From Bugulina stolonifera (taxonomy: Eukaryota; Bryozoa; Gymnolaemata; Cheilostomatida; Bugulidae), in contig OW285197.1 of the NCBI GenBank assembly GCA_935421135.1, positions 6,170,850 to 6,234,849 on the forward strand: a stretch of DNA of 64,000 nucleotides, in the 5' to 3' direction. The position numbers and the translations under genes are program-made. Below, in pieces: positions 22,315 to 35,345 of the stretch. The notes beneath the pieces are model-generated. The model was not told the origin of the DNA. It was given only the letters and a program-made list of their open reading frames with translations, and made no database searches. Each line of letters starts with the position of its first letter. Position 1 is the stretch's first letter.

Positions 22315-23929
22315 TAAAGGGTTATCTACTTGCTGGTGAAACCGTTTCTTACCAAATCGGTAATAAGTATACCAACACTATTTAGTATATTATTATAACT
22401 TCTTAATGATAAAGTGTATGCAGGTATAAATCTAACATGTATGCAGATGCTGTATGTGCAATGTATGTCAAGCTCACAACAAAAACAAATTTACTATAAT
22501 CTCATCTGCGTTTAGCTTAACCACTATCTTTACAGACACGTTACGCATTTTAAATTAACAATTTCATGAATAGAAATTCTAGCTCTTCTTGTTTTTTAAT
22601 ACATATACGTTGCAAGTATTGTACATTATGTACTTTCTATTGTGTTCCATGGGTAGAAATAATGAAACAGTGAATTTTATCTATTCATACATGTAACACT
22701 ACATTGTACATGCACAGTGTTACAGTACATGTCCATCTGCATAAAAAGCCTTCAAAGGCAAAGAGCTCTGCACTTTCATGTGGAATTATCAGGTTTGATT
22801 CCTGTAAAATAGTTCCTGTAAATTAGTTAAAGAATGAAAATTTGACTTTGCTTTGTTTTGAAGTTGCCTATCTTGCTAATCTCCACCTCCTCACTAGGAA
22901 GCACTTTGGCTTTCTGCCACAGTGCACTTTGGCTTTCTGCCCTATAAGCAATGTCACAGGTGTAAACACAGCTTCATGAGTAGAGGTGTACATGTCAATA
23001 ACATTGTTATGTTCCAAGTCAACCAACTGCTTAATTTAATCAGCTGCTATAGCACTTTGGCTCTCTGACGTAGCTTACAATGTCTCTTCAGAGCAGGCAT
23101 TAGTCGTCTGTCTGAATGCTCATATGACTCAGCCAATTTATAGCCTTCAATGATAATAAAACCAGTTAGCCTCCATTCATGCAGCCATAATATACATGTA
23201 GGTAAACAACAATGGATATCTATTCAAACTTTTGTGAATGTGCACCCTCCTGTATAATCGTACGCGAATAATACAAAGTATGTATAAAGGAAAAGCAGAT
23301 CTTTCTAAATAAATTGTAAACACATGTATATTGTCCAGACCGGCCAACTGCTTCAGACAATGTTGTGAATAATATGGGCAATAGACTGACACATTGACAC
23401 TTCATTTGGGTAATAATGCTTCAGTTCAAATTAACTTTTTCAAGTACTGCATGACAACCATTTCATTAAAATATTACATTGTATGTAAAAGATGGCATGA
23501 AGATGCAGTTTTGAATTCTACACATACTACTTATTGTATTGCAGCCATTGCGAGTAGTAGTAATAAAAATATTCTAGTAAATAGACAAAATATAATAACT
23601 AAAACTTACCTAATATTGACCCTTTATTGAGTGCAGCTTGTGTCCTAGTAATTCTCAGAGGCAAATAAAAATATTCCAGATTATTATTTAATCCTATTTG
23701 TTCTCCTTCAGTTCCTGTATAAAACCCACTCTGCCTGATGATTCACATTTACTGATTGGGATATCCCTCTCCTTAGCTTTTATAATGTAAACTGTTATTT
23801 CAGCCAATCGCAGTGAAGCAACAAGCCACTAGTAGTAATGAACAGTCTGATTGTGTTATACTATGTTGAATGCAACATAACAATGAGCACTCAATCAATG
23901 CTTGCTTTTATTTGTTTTTCCTGGATTAA
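22315..23929. other. Intergenic with duplicated non-coding blocks
   Basis: 22480-22700 repeats as 25770-25960 (shared TACTTTCTATTGTGTTCCAT and GGGTAGAAATAATGAAACA). 22730-22900 shares blocks with 28935-29030 and 29605-29690. 22925-23040 resembles 33925-34010. No gene is seen. Confidence 0.5.
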
Positions 23930-24905
23930 ATCTGTTGTTTGCTTTACAATTGATTTAATTGATGAATGCAGGATATCAGCCTTTGTGTTTAATATTATTC
24001 TTTGTCTTTTATGATGGAATGTTTAGTGAAATTCTACACTCTATGTAATACAAACACCTATGTCATCTTATCCATTACACAGGCAGCTCAACTATTTCTG
24101 TATTGTCTTTTTACAATCAAGATTCTCTATAAATACAGTGCAACTGCCAGTATTGTAATTTTACAAGATAAGTGTAAATGTGTTTGATTTAAACCCTCCA
24201 GTTGCATTTGTTTTAGAGATACAAAATTATACATAATATCCTGAACTAAATTTTAGTTACCTATCTAATGTTACCGCTTTCATTGCTGTAAGCTGATCAG
24301 AGTAGCACAAGGATACATGTACATGAATAATATTGAGCTAACAGAAACATGCATAATTCAACTAGAAGACGTATTTAATCAAATTATTTAACACACCGTA
24401 CTCTAGAACTCTGCAAACAAGAAGAATATACATACATGATGCAACTATTAAATATTGTTCAATGACAAATAACTTGCATGAAAGATAGTTACCTCCCCTT
24501 GTAATTCTGTGGTACGAAAGCGTGATCTTAATGAGAAAGTTTCCCCATGTCACAGATTGCTTCTAATTAATTTTTACAAGTTACTGGATGCTGATTTTTA
24601 TGTTCAAGGAGTTATGAGGCTAATTTCCATGTATATGCGATGCAGCCTCTTTTATATTCGTTTGTTGTATAATTATTACTATACAGGCAGAGTTGTGTTC
24701 TCCCACAAGACACAACTGTTTGCCTTATTTTGTATAGAGAATTATCTTCTATAAACCAGAGATGCCTCATTCGATTAAAGACTCTCATTGTGTTAATCTC
24801 TTTTTATCCCATCCACAAGAATACTTCCATTGAGTTGTAGAACTCAGTCTATTGGTGGATTGGCAACATCAGTAGTAGGTGTAGAATGAAGTGCAATTGT
24901 ATAAT
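23930..24905 (+). repeat. Interspersed duplication, copy 1 (partner 37870-39060)
   Basis: Nearly continuous similarity to 37870-39060 from TTGTTTGCTTT.CAATTGA to the end block GTAGAA.GAAGTGCAATTGTA. The partner has an extra insertion near 38795-38980. Short ORFs in both copies are not conserved in frame, so it is a non-coding repeat or an old segmental duplication. Confidence 0.75.
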
Positions 24906-25685
24906 GCATCACTTTAAATAACCATCTCGAGACGAAAGGTTAGTATAACTACTGCTAGATTGTAGCCTTAGTGACATACATGTACATATTGTAGCTCAAT
25001 TGTCAGGAATAGGCATTTACTTGCAAGAAACTGCTAGCAAACTTAGCTGTGGAACAAGCTGAATAGGTGTTATAGACTGGTCACTGCCTTGAACCGAAAC
25101 TGAGACATATAGTTAATGAATTGCGGTGTATTGCATGCATGTAAAAATTATTAGGGTAGAATTGAACTACATGTAAATGTAATGCATTTTTGAATTGGTA
25201 CATATAGCAACAGTAACTACTAAATAATATAATGCTTCTAACAGCTGCTGCTAACCTTTAATTTTCCTTGCTCCTTAGAAACAGGACTGTTATAGCCAGT
25301 GGTCAAAATCTAAGAAAAGAGGTGGGGGTCTCTAGGGTAGTAGACATAATCACTGGTTATAGCTGCTATTGTTTTATACACTCATAGGGAAACTCCAATT
25401 TTGTTGCGTTGGGAATTCCATTTCAATTGATGTACTTGGCAAGCTTCCAAATATGTTGGGCTGTTTATTAGAAGCAATGAAGCCTCTGGAGTATTTTGAA
25501 TATTGATAGGGATATTGAATCTAAAGGCATTGTAGTTTGCAGTCACTTTGCTCATAATTATGATGACATTTTTCACCCTTTATCATCCTAACTGCCAAAA
25601 CTTGAAATGAAATTAATTTTATATTTCACATAGCAAATACATTTTTTTAAAATTGAGCACATCATACTTATATTATGACTTTCAT
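24906..25685. other. Intergenic; short duplicated block
   Basis: 25375-25510 matches 28303-28420 (shared GTACACTCATAGGGA, TTGGGAATTCCATTTCAATT and GTTTATTAGAAGCAATG). I see no gene. Confidence 0.5.
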
Positions 25686-25690
25686 ATTGC

Positions 25691-25764
25691 ATATTACATA
25701 ACATTACATAACATTACATAACATTACATAACATTACATAACATTACATAACATTACATAACAT
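25691..25764 (+). repeat. ACATTACATA decamer array
   Basis: About seven tandem 10-bp units ACATTACATA. Confidence 0.9.
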
Positions 25765-26139
25765 CAACAACAAGTTTACTATTCTCATCTCTGGTGTAGC
25801 TTGACCACTATATTTACACACGCAAAACTTATTTTACATTAACAGTTTCATGAATAGAAATTTTAGCTTCTCCTGTTTTATAATACATATAAGTGTTGTG
25901 CATCATGTACTTTCTATTGTGTTCCATGGGTAGAAATAATGAAACAAATGAGTTTTATCTATTCATTCATGTAGTACATCCACATGGAAAGCCTCTGAGA
26001 CTGATAATGGCAAAAGGCTCTGCAAGGGAACAATATTACAATGTACATATTCGGCAAAGAGGCTATGTGATACAGCACTGGATGATTTTCCCCACACTGA
26101 AAATGATTATTTTACAGGAATCAAACTTGAAAATTCCAC

Positions 26140-26432
26140 ATGACATGTGCATGTACATGTATATGTACATGTATATGTATATGTACATGCATATGTGCAT
26201 GTACATGTATATGTACATGTATATGTACATGTATATGTATATGTACATGTATATGTATATGTACATGTATATGTGTATGTACATGTATAGTATATGTACA
26301 CCTATATGGGCATGTACGTGTATATGTACATGCACATGTAGAGCTACATGTACTTCTAGCTATTAGTGTGTACACAGTGTACGTACATGTACATGTACAT
26401 GTATATGTACATGTACATGTACATGTAGTTGT
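26140..26432. repeat. ATGTAC/TATATGTACATG low-complexity array
   Basis: Imperfect TATATGTACATG and ATGTACATGT repeats. Frames of 64-157 codons on both strands across it (for example 25893-26366) are repeat artefacts. Confidence 0.85.
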
Positions 26433-27631
26433 TTCTATTAGAGCTTCCCAATAGTGCTGAACAAACAAGTCTTTGTGTAGCCCTACAGTAATAATTCTAT
26501 GATACATCGACTCTTACAATTGTATTACTGTACAATGTTTTATGGAGTGCTGATCTACACTTATTTTCTACACTCGCTGTGCCTGTACATCATAGCTACT
26601 GCAATTCTATGCACTAACACTGATAAAACAGTACAGTGACTACACTGGTAGGGGGTGAATCAATAGTGGATGCTATAAGCATTGTAAGTACTGAGCAGTG
26701 ACTTACAGTAGTTATAGAGTATGACTGAGAGTGTGAAAGGTGAAGGTCACTAATGATTATTCATTATTAATTTATATTAACCATGTTATGATAATGGTTA
26801 CTTCAATGATTGTATTAGACAGCAGATTTATGACCCAGACTCGCTATCTGCTTCATAGAGATAACCATTACAATGCCTACATGTACAATGTTTTATCAAA
26901 ACAATCACGGAGTTGCTTGCCCACATGTAGTTGTAAAGGCAGATAAAAAGTTGACTGCAGATCTGCGGACCTCTGTAACATAGGGGTTAGTAGACACAGC
27001 AGATAGCAGACCCCTGCTACATGTACATGTACGTAGTTTGCAAATTGCAGACTGCTATCGAAGACCTCCGTTGCATAAAGTATTAGTAGCTCTTTACTAC
27101 CCCAACTGTCCAAAGTAGGCAGCACTATTTATAGGGCCGCATAATTAAGACACGAGGTGCAGCCTACATGAGCAAGAGGGGACAACTCAATATACACTCA
27201 TTTAGTAGAGAGTAGGCAACTCCATATTAGAAACACATGCAATATAATACTAGGTAAGACATTGTACTGCATGTTGTTTCTAATATAGAGTTGCCTACCC
27301 TTTGCTAGATAAGTATAATAGTATTAGATAATTGCATGTAATAGAATACGAATTGTAAGGAAAATTATAATTACCCTACTCCTTTGGTATAGTTATGACA
27401 ATAACTGTACTACGTTGAAAGAGTAGTGTAATTACAAGTATATTTTCTTGCATGGTCAACATCAAGGATCTACCTCCATGTTAGTAGTAACTGATCTCTC
27501 ATTGATCTACATAATATAATTATGTACATGTAGATATTTTAAGTTTTTAGATATCATACTTGTTAACCTACTAAATGTACTGATTGGAAAAAAAGTTAAA
27601 GTGGAAACTGACCTCAATTTGAAAACCTTGA
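26433..27631. other. Intergenic; one imperfect hairpin
   Basis: 27212-27299 forms an inverted repeat (GTAGGCAACTC...GAGTTGCCTAC, arms about 27 bp around a ~35-base spacer). No gene is seen. Confidence 0.5.
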
Positions 27632-27636
27632 AATTT

Positions 27637-27924
27637 CTTACCAATAGTCTTATATGGGTTGATAACTTCTTACCAATAGTCTTACATGGGTTGATAACTT
27701 CTTACCAATAGTCTTACATGGGTTGATAACTTCTTACCAATAGTCTTACATGGGTTGATAACTTCTTACCAATAGTCTTACATGGGTTGATAACTTCTTA
27801 CCAATAGTCTTACATGGGTTGATAACTTCTTACCAATAGTCTTACATGGGTTGATAACTTCTTACCAATAGTCTTATATGGGTTCATGATTTCTTACCAA
27901 TAGTCTTACATGGGTTGATAACTT
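27637..27924 (+). repeat. 32-bp minisatellite, 9 copies
   Basis: CTTACCAATAGTCTTACATG recurs every 32 bases from 27637 to 27893. Units are nearly identical; TATATG replaces TACATG in the first and in the eighth unit. Confidence 0.92.
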
Positions 27925-29938
27925 TTTTGCTACACTTACTCACAGGTACATGTAGATGTGTGTGGTGTTGATGAACCTCACCTCCTTGCTATGCTAAGTC
28001 TGTGAGCTGTAAGAATGGGTGAATACTAAAGAGATTAAAGGCAATTTAATGCATCAGTACCGCCAACTGCATATTTTATCCTTTGTAAGTTCACAGGCTA
28101 CATCAATTACTTGGATTTATCTACCCTGTAGTTAGTTGAATAAATGAGTAGATAACTTCTTTATTTTACAAGAAAGAACGCTACTTACAGACCTGCAGCA
28201 CCTAACAACAATTTTTATTCTAAACTTGCGGAAGTTTGTAGCAGTTGTGCATCGATTTAGCATGCCCTTTAGACACAAAGATAGTAGCTTCTGTTGCTTT
28301 GTACACTCATAGGGATTTCCACTTAACTATGCATTGGGAATTCCATTTCAATTAATGCATTTGGCAGGCTTCCAACTATGCTGGGTTGTTTATTAGAAGC
28401 AATGGAAACTGGGGAATATAATGGAGAGTATTATCAGAGGTCATTTTGAATAATGCTTGGAGAAAATAATGTTGGCACAAAAATCAAAAATATTGTATAT
28501 CTTGAAATCCACCAGTCTAGCTCATACCATGCTAACAATTGTCTCATCTCCAAGAAGTAAATTTAATGAAGAGAAATCAACATAATATTATACCATGTTT
28601 GGTAATATTGTAATTAATAATAGGCTTTTATTCAATATATTTACATTATATATATATTTATATACTCAATCTGCATACAGTGTACTGTTTCTGTGTTTAA
28701 CACCTCATCAGTGCAGCTCAGAGACATGCCTGGGAGAACACCTTAGCAATACTGTATAATATTTACAGCAAAGCGTATTTAAAAGGTGTGAAATCCACTG
28801 AACCAAAGTTCTCAAGCTGCAAGAGACAGCGAGAATTTATTTATATATATATTTATATTTACCCTCAGCTAATTCGTGGAGCTAATGGAGCACGACCATG
28901 TTGGAGAATACAATCATGTTCATCAGTTCTGGAGTGTACATGTCCATCTGCATAGAAAGCCTTCAAAGGCAAAGAGCTCTGCACTTTCATGCGGAATTTT
29001 CAGGTTTGATTCCTGTAAAATAGTCGTTGTCAGTTTGAGGAAAATCATTCAACTTTCAACGGTGTTGACTCACATACATTGTAGCTACGTGTACTTTCCA
29101 AGTTAATAAAAATATGACAATGCTCATAGTACAATAATTTGCAACTTTCCTCATAGAATCGCCTTATATTGAGTCCTTATTTTTAAATGGACTTGAGTCA
29201 TAAAATATAATATAGAGGAGATCTCTAAGAGACCAGTAAAGGAGATCTTTAAGTCAGTTTATAACATTGACAGCAGTCCAAAGAGAACTTTAGCTCCAGA
29301 TTTAGAATCACCATAAGCTTTCTATTTACATGTACATTTGTGACTGTAATGTATATTACATCCATCACAGCCACCACAGTACATCCCTGCAAGAGAGCTT
29401 CATCTATGGAAGCATGCTATCCGTACTTAACAAGGTCTTTTTGGTAACACTTGATACGATTGGTTTGGTTCCTCAACTGGCTGTCAGGGGGAATAAAAAA
29501 CAGATGTCTTCACCTGTTTTAATCTAATCTTGGTGCCATGGTACTCTATCTCAACAGGATACTGGTTCGGAAGCCAATGCCACTATTAGATTTGTGTGAC
29601 TAGTTAGTTAAAGAATGAAAATTTGACTTTGCTTTGCTTTGAAGTTGCCTATCTTACTAATCTCCACCCCTTCACTAGGAAGCGTGGTAACACAACTTCC
29701 ATACTGGAACACCTAGGTATTTACATATACAAGGTAGATATACATGTGCAATTATTAGGAAACCTTATTTTCATTTCTCTTTGTTTACTTTATAAGATCA
29801 TGTCATTATTATTTACTACCAGCTCTTCAATCCAACTTCTGTAAATGCAAATCCCCATTATAAATAGGCCAAGTAAAATATAATGTGTATTATGACACGT
29901 TACATAACTTTGTTGTTTTCATACTGTCTTCGGTTATA
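27925..29938. other. Intergenic with duplicated blocks
   Basis: Contains copies of blocks from 25375-25510 (28303-28420), from 22730-22830 (28935-29030) and from 22830-22900 (29605-29690). A diverged relative of 2300-2360 and 2820-2850 lies at 29455-29570. Nothing here looks coding. Confidence 0.5.
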
Positions 29939-30186
29939 AGGTGATATCAATCAATATTTTATTTGACCATTTAATTCATTCATTGCTTAGGTTAGAAGAT
30001 TTGTCGATGCATACACAGTTTTTGTACATGCAGCGTAATTTTGATTGATTATTCATCTAAAATGCTGAGTTGTACAATATATTATTATTTTTATTGTATT
30101 TAAAAACTGTCCATGCATTGAAAATTCCTCTAAACTATTCAATAAATAAATATAATCCTTAAAAATGATATTGATTGATATCACCT
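29939..30186. mobile_element. MITE flanked by TA
   Basis: The ends AGGTGATATCAATCAATAT and its near-perfect inverse (ATATTGATTGATATCACCT) enclose 248 bp, with TA on both outer sides (29937-29938 and 30187-30188). TA flanks suit a Tc1/mariner-like MITE. There is no coding sequence. Confidence 0.65.
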
Positions 30187-30338
30187 TAATAATAACATAG
30201 CACCAAAACTCTTTGTTACTTATGACAATAATTACTATTGTCATAGCTTGTAACAAAGAGTCTCTGATGAGAATTCTCTGGTCAAACCTTAATTTCCATT
30301 ATCACTTTTGGCAATTTTTTTGGAGAAGTGTGCGATTA

Positions 30339-30597
30339 CTAGCATACATGGTCATGGAGCATTGTAAATGCAGATTTATATGCAAATGTCCATCTGTGGG
30401 GGAACTGATATTCAGTTCAGTACATGTTGGCATGCGGCAAGGTGCTATTGTACATGTACGTAAATTAGCATACATGGTCATGGAGCATTGTAAATGCAGA
30501 TTTATATGCAAATGTCCATCTGTGGGGGAACTGATATTCAGTTCAGTACATGTTGGCATGCGGCAGGGTGCTATTGTACATGTACGTAAATTAGCAA
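30339..30597 (+). repeat. Tandem duplication, 126-bp unit
   Basis: AGCATACATGGTCATGGAGC begins at 30341 and again at 30467. The two units differ by about one base. The unit length is a multiple of three, so both strands stay open across it, but I see no domain. Confidence 0.9.
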
Positions 30598-30675
30598 CCA
30601 TGATAGATAGCAATTAAGTTACTGTTGGGAAATTCCACATCTTTTTCTGACTCATGTATTATCATATTTTGGTAT

Positions 30676-31003
30676 CTAAGCTTTCAAACTTGTAATTTTC
30701 CCATATTGGTCTGTTGATATGTGGCGGGGTAAACATTATACCAGTGGAACAAGTGAACTGTGCTTGTAGACTGGGTATTTGATGTGAGACATTGACGTTT
30801 TGATGACCAGATTTGCTACGATTGTGATTTAGCCTACATATGTAGGCTAAATCACAATCGTAGCAAATCTGGTCATCAAAATGTCAATGTCTCACATCAA
30901 ATACCCAGTCTACAAGCACAGTTCACTTGTTCCACTGGTATAATGTTTACCCCGCCACATATCAACAGACCAATATGGGAAATTACAAGTTTGAAAGCTT
31001 AGA
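30676..31003. repeat. Long near-perfect palindrome
   Basis: Arms of about 164 bp meet at CCTACAT|ATGTAGG near 30839/30840 with essentially no spacer. They differ by one T insertion and one C/T change. Such a fold-back structure could be a MITE, an inverted duplication or an assembly fold-back. Confidence 0.9.
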
Positions 31004-31034
31004 CAAAGGCCTGATATATCAGGCCTTTGTCTAA
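30999..31034. repeat. Perfect 36-bp palindrome
   Basis: TTAGACAAAGGCCTGATA followed directly by its exact reverse complement. It overlaps the edge of the 30676-31003 palindrome. Confidence 0.92.
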
Positions 31035-31520
31035 ATGTTATCAAATTGTACTTTAGCCTTTCTTTGATAGCACAGTGCAAATACTATTATAGGCTATTTG
31101 TAGAGTTACATTGCACACGTACAGGTATTGGCTTTGCCTGATGTACAATACATGTATTTTGATAAATATTACTTAATTTTTATCAAAGGAACCTATTAGA
31201 ATATACATGTACATTCCATCATAATACATGTAAATGTTATATAAGACACAACAATAGCTAGAATCCCTATTCAAATATTAGTTTAGGATGCATAGTGTAT
31301 ATTTAGAGATGTTGGTCAAGCTAGGCTAGATCTACAAATAGAATTTTGCATGTATAAGTTTAAATTGTCTGCACTGTATATCTGTATGATTATGTGGAAT
31401 GGATAAGATGCACTATGAAGTCCTAGGGCAGTTTGTACAAGTTAATAACGTGAATTCTTTCTAGCATTGAGTGTCTTAAGCAGAAAAATAATTGTTTGAT
31501 CACCATTACTAAACCTTTAG

Positions 31521-31919
31521 CTAGATAGCACTAAAGTCTTGGGTGCATTCTATTGGACAACTCTCTGTAGGTGGTTGGTCCGTGTCAAATTGATTATTAG
31601 CTTCCTGTACAACAGATGTATGTTCCATTACCACACCCTCTTCTTGTTGACTACCTGCCTCATCTAGCTGAAGAGCGGCATTTGTATCTAACATGGAGGG
31701 TGCTAAGCCATCCTGACTTGAACGTAAACCTTCTGGTAGTGAATTGTTTTCTGGTGGTAGGTTTGCTGCTGGCTCTGAATGTGCCACAGCTAGATTCATA
31801 TCTAGTGGTAGTGGTTGAAATAGCACCACATAGAGGACATCTGTACCATAGTCTGTACATTGCTCTGGTTCAATCTCCTCTTAGAAGCCGTAATCACTAG
31901 CTGGGTTTATCCCTGCCAT
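31521..31919 (-). pseudogene. Paralogue of the 21898 acidic protein with one nonsense codon
   Basis: Read from the ATG at 31919, four bases after a splice acceptor (CTGCCTTACAG), the frame matches the protein at 21898-22314 from its first residues (DYGF) to near the end (IECTQ). A TAA at 31881-31883 interrupts codon 13, where the paralogue has a Gln codon. The other ~120 codons are open and similar in sequence, with small in-frame length changes. Either this copy died recently, the stop is polymorphic, or translation begins downstream. A later internal start would leave about 100 residues. Confidence 0.65.
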
Positions 31920-34672
31920 TAGTCTGTAAGGCAGAATTGATGTTTTGCATTCCAGTAGTGCAGTGGAAAGACGTGCGTTTTGAAATACATATGCGACTAG
32001 AGACAACCAAAATAGGTTATGTGCATACGTGTACCTAACACGTCTAGAATTTGTTAGGGACTTTGGCCATTTTTACACTATATGCATGTAGGATGTACAA
32101 TGTATTTTTAGCAAAGAAATTAATTTTGAACTGCCAAAGGCTTGCTTCAAATCAATGAAAATACCAGTTGATGACAACAGAGGGGTGCCTTGTGTGCAGG
32201 TCGCTCAGAGCATGTCTGCTGCTCACTAGCGAAGATTCCTTTTTAAAGGTTGCTGAGCTAGTGTAGTGGTAGCATGTTCTGTTCTCTGTGCTAGGCGATT
32301 AAATGTTCAGTCATAGGCTGGTATTTTCATGGATATGAAACAAGTCTCTGACTTGTAAAAAAATTACTGTTTTAAAATACGTCAGTCTATGACTTACACG
32401 CATACTAACACATTGCTGGACTCCTGCAGGGGGGTAACTTTCTTGAAAAAGTTGAGGCGGCCAAAATTGGACTGGCTAACAGTAGCGGTGTGGGGAGGGT
32501 GTGTGCGGGATGGGGGAAGAAGGAGGGTGGGGCACCCCTCACAAGAAAATTTTTGAAAATTTACACAAAAACAGCCATTTTGATGCATATTTGAGCTATA
32601 CGTGATGGTACAAAAGTACAAAATGTTGCATAGTAATCTGCAAATAGTAAACTTCAAATTAGTATACTGCAAAATAGTGCTTCTCTGTTTGGCTTGGCCA
32701 TGACGTACCACTGTAGTCCTTTACATCATTACATGACTTAGGCCTAAAATGTACACACATTGATAATAAGACGGGAAATAGTGCAAATTTAGTTGATGGA
32801 TAGAGATGGAGAGTGGTATTCTAGGTTTCCCAAACCCTGAAGAACAGTGTTCGAAGTGAAACAAATGAGGTGGGTGGGCACACTGTGCATGCAATCTTAG
32901 GGCATTTCCTATTGTTGAATACAGAATTACACATGCAGTGATCCTATCTTACAGATGAGATTAGTATTGTCATTGTATAGCTAACAAATTGAGTGAATTA
33001 CTAAAATGAAAAGAATTGTCCCTCAGTGGGATTCGAACTCATGTCTCTATGCATAAAGACCAAGCACTCTACCAATTCCGCTATCAAATCAGCAGTGGCT
33101 CCACGCAAAAATTAGCCATTAATGTAATGATACACATAGTAGCATCATTTTCATTAGAGTATGTTTATATCATGTGGGGCACGGTAACTATGCCTTCCGC
33201 TATTAGCTTAATTCTTTCTTCTTTTAACAAAAAGTTCAGGCGGCTAGGGCCGCCTGAGCCGCCTAGATAGTTACGGCCATGTCCTGGACCAATGAAAACT
33301 CAGTACTGGTGATTTCCAGGTGTTCTAGCTTTCTACATAGAGGTTCCCTGCTAAATTAAAAAAGTAAATAAAGTGGAGATTAAGCCAAAATACGGTAGGT
33401 AATCCTATGCGAGTAGAAATACCCTAAACATTACCTCCACTGACATGTATATGGTGTAGCGTGCTACTAGTTAAGAGATGTTATATTAAACCACTATTTC
33501 TATCTTAGTTGAATCAGTACTTACCTTCACGTGTGTTGGTAGTTATAATATGCATACAGAATAATAGTGGTATCCTCTCAATAATCTATGTAAATTCAAT
33601 TTGCAGAGTATAATAATAGAACCTTCCCTATCAAATACTGAAAGTGATTTAATGGGAGTCCAGTGTGTGCTAATTACAACGTAATATTTCATTTCTAGTT
33701 AATCAGATTCTATTGCTTATTGTCTGCCACACTTTGCAAATCACCTTTGTTAAACTATGTCAAACTTTGTCAACACTTCTGCAAGCTGGGTCAATAATAT
33801 AGTAAAGAATGAATCACAATATATGCCGTATGACTACTGATAGAAATATGAACTTTTATTAGGTTTGATTGCACACGTATGTCACGTGTAATAATTATGT
33901 TGTGATTATATAATATACAACACAGCTTTGACTTCCTGCCCAATAAGCAATGACACAGGTATAAACACAGCTGTAGCTAACATTGTTATGTTTAAAGTCT
34001 GCCAATTGCATGTCACAATTTCCCTACTTGTGATTTCAGATTCTTTAAAAATCAGTCATGAATACTGGATTGATAAGATGGTTTATTACTGGACTTACTA
34101 AAACTACACTGAACTGAACTTCTAACTGAACTGTCACTGTACTGTAATTGTAAAACTTGGGTCTCTGCTTTTATACCTCAGAGTACCTGACACTTCAAAA
34201 ATAAGTCATGCATAAAATCATGGCTTAGAAAAATTTAGTCACATAAATTGCTTGGGATAAGAATTTGGGACATTACTAATTATAGGTTGTTTACACCTCT
34301 GATTCATAAACATATGATCACTAATACATTATAGTAGCAGCCTACTCTACTACTGTATACATAGACACTACACATGCATGTAATATTACTGTCCCATAAA
34401 ACACCACTAGTAAAATATTAGAGTACAATGATAAAAAGATATGAAATAAAATGCATGACCATTAAAACGTACATATACATATAAAACCCCGCACCAATAA
34501 AACAATGATAGTATAATATTGACTGAATTTGTGACATTGCATAACCAATACCTACATAGACGGAGATACGCTCCTCAACTCAATACGCAGTTGCAGTTGT
34601 GTTAATAGTTGAAGATGAATATTATTGGTGCATCTCTAAAAGGAAATATTGTATTGTAATGTTTTTGGAGTT
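31920..34672. other. Intergenic, repeat-derived
   Basis: No gene is seen. 33925-34010 shares sequence with 22925-23040. A TTTGTCAAC-type motif lies near 33765. Two similar GGCGGC-rich blocks occur near 32450 and 33235. Confidence 0.45.
33018..33092 (-). repeat. tRNA-like sequence (degenerate tRNA or SINE head)
   Basis: On the minus strand TAGCGGAATTGGTAGAGTGC (A box) and GAGTTCGAATCCC (B box) have tRNA spacing. The T stem and acceptor stem pair poorly, so a working tRNA gene is unlikely. Confidence 0.45.
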
Positions 34673-34674
34673 GT

Positions 34675-35345
34675 GTTACATACAGGAGCCGAGGGCTAAC
34701 AAATATGTGAAGGGCTTGGAAGGTGGTAGAGGCCGACCAAGTGTACCTTCTGCTCATTACATAAAAGAGTGAACAGTTACATGTGCTCTTTATTGGTATA
34801 TTGTAGATTATATCAGACGTAGGCTGATGTCGAGACTCATTGGAGCTCAGGACCGACGTAGGTCATGTATAGTTTAAACTCCGAGGGAGTGTAGTGAAAG
34901 ATTGTATATCCTTAAGATCTTAGGACCGACACTAGGTTCATTTAGAACCCGGGATCGACCTAAGTCTAAGGAGTGTAGAGATATGCTTAGCCTAGGATGG
35001 GGTGAACTCAAACCATACTGGATCTAAGGATCCTCCGGTAGAGTTACCCGCCTAAAGAGTAAGCCTCTGTAGGTTGAGTTAGGAGATGTTGCTTTATTCA
35101 AGCGCAATCAACAACTGACTAAAGATACAAAATGCACTGCCTTATATACTATAAAAACTTCTGGCCAAAATAGCTCGACATGGTATCGGCTCCGGAACTG
35201 ATGCAACAACATGGATGGTTCCGCCCGATGTCGGCCACATAAAAGGGTCGGCCTTGGCACAAAATGTGCTTACATTAGTGTGAAACATGTCATATATAAT
35301 TTATGAGTCCAATACATAAGGTCGGTCACAGGGTTACCTTATACA
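34675..35345 (-). mobile_element. Probable LTR fragment of a second family
   Basis: On the minus strand a TATA-like AGTATATAAGG near 35140 is followed about 45 bases later by AATAAAG near 35093, as in the LTR at 46970. Flanking motifs GGCCGACC, CCGACATCGGG and ACCGACGTAGGTC recall the GGTCGGCC motifs of that LTR. The outer boundary could not be fixed, and no internal coding region was found. Confidence 0.4.

Noticed and set aside
26063..26507. ORFs of 64-157 codons rich in Met/Tyr/Cys/Thr
   Set aside because: Translations of the ATGTAC low-complexity array on both strands.
33018..33092. Functional tRNA gene on the minus strand
   Set aside because: A and B boxes are present but acceptor and T stems do not pair.
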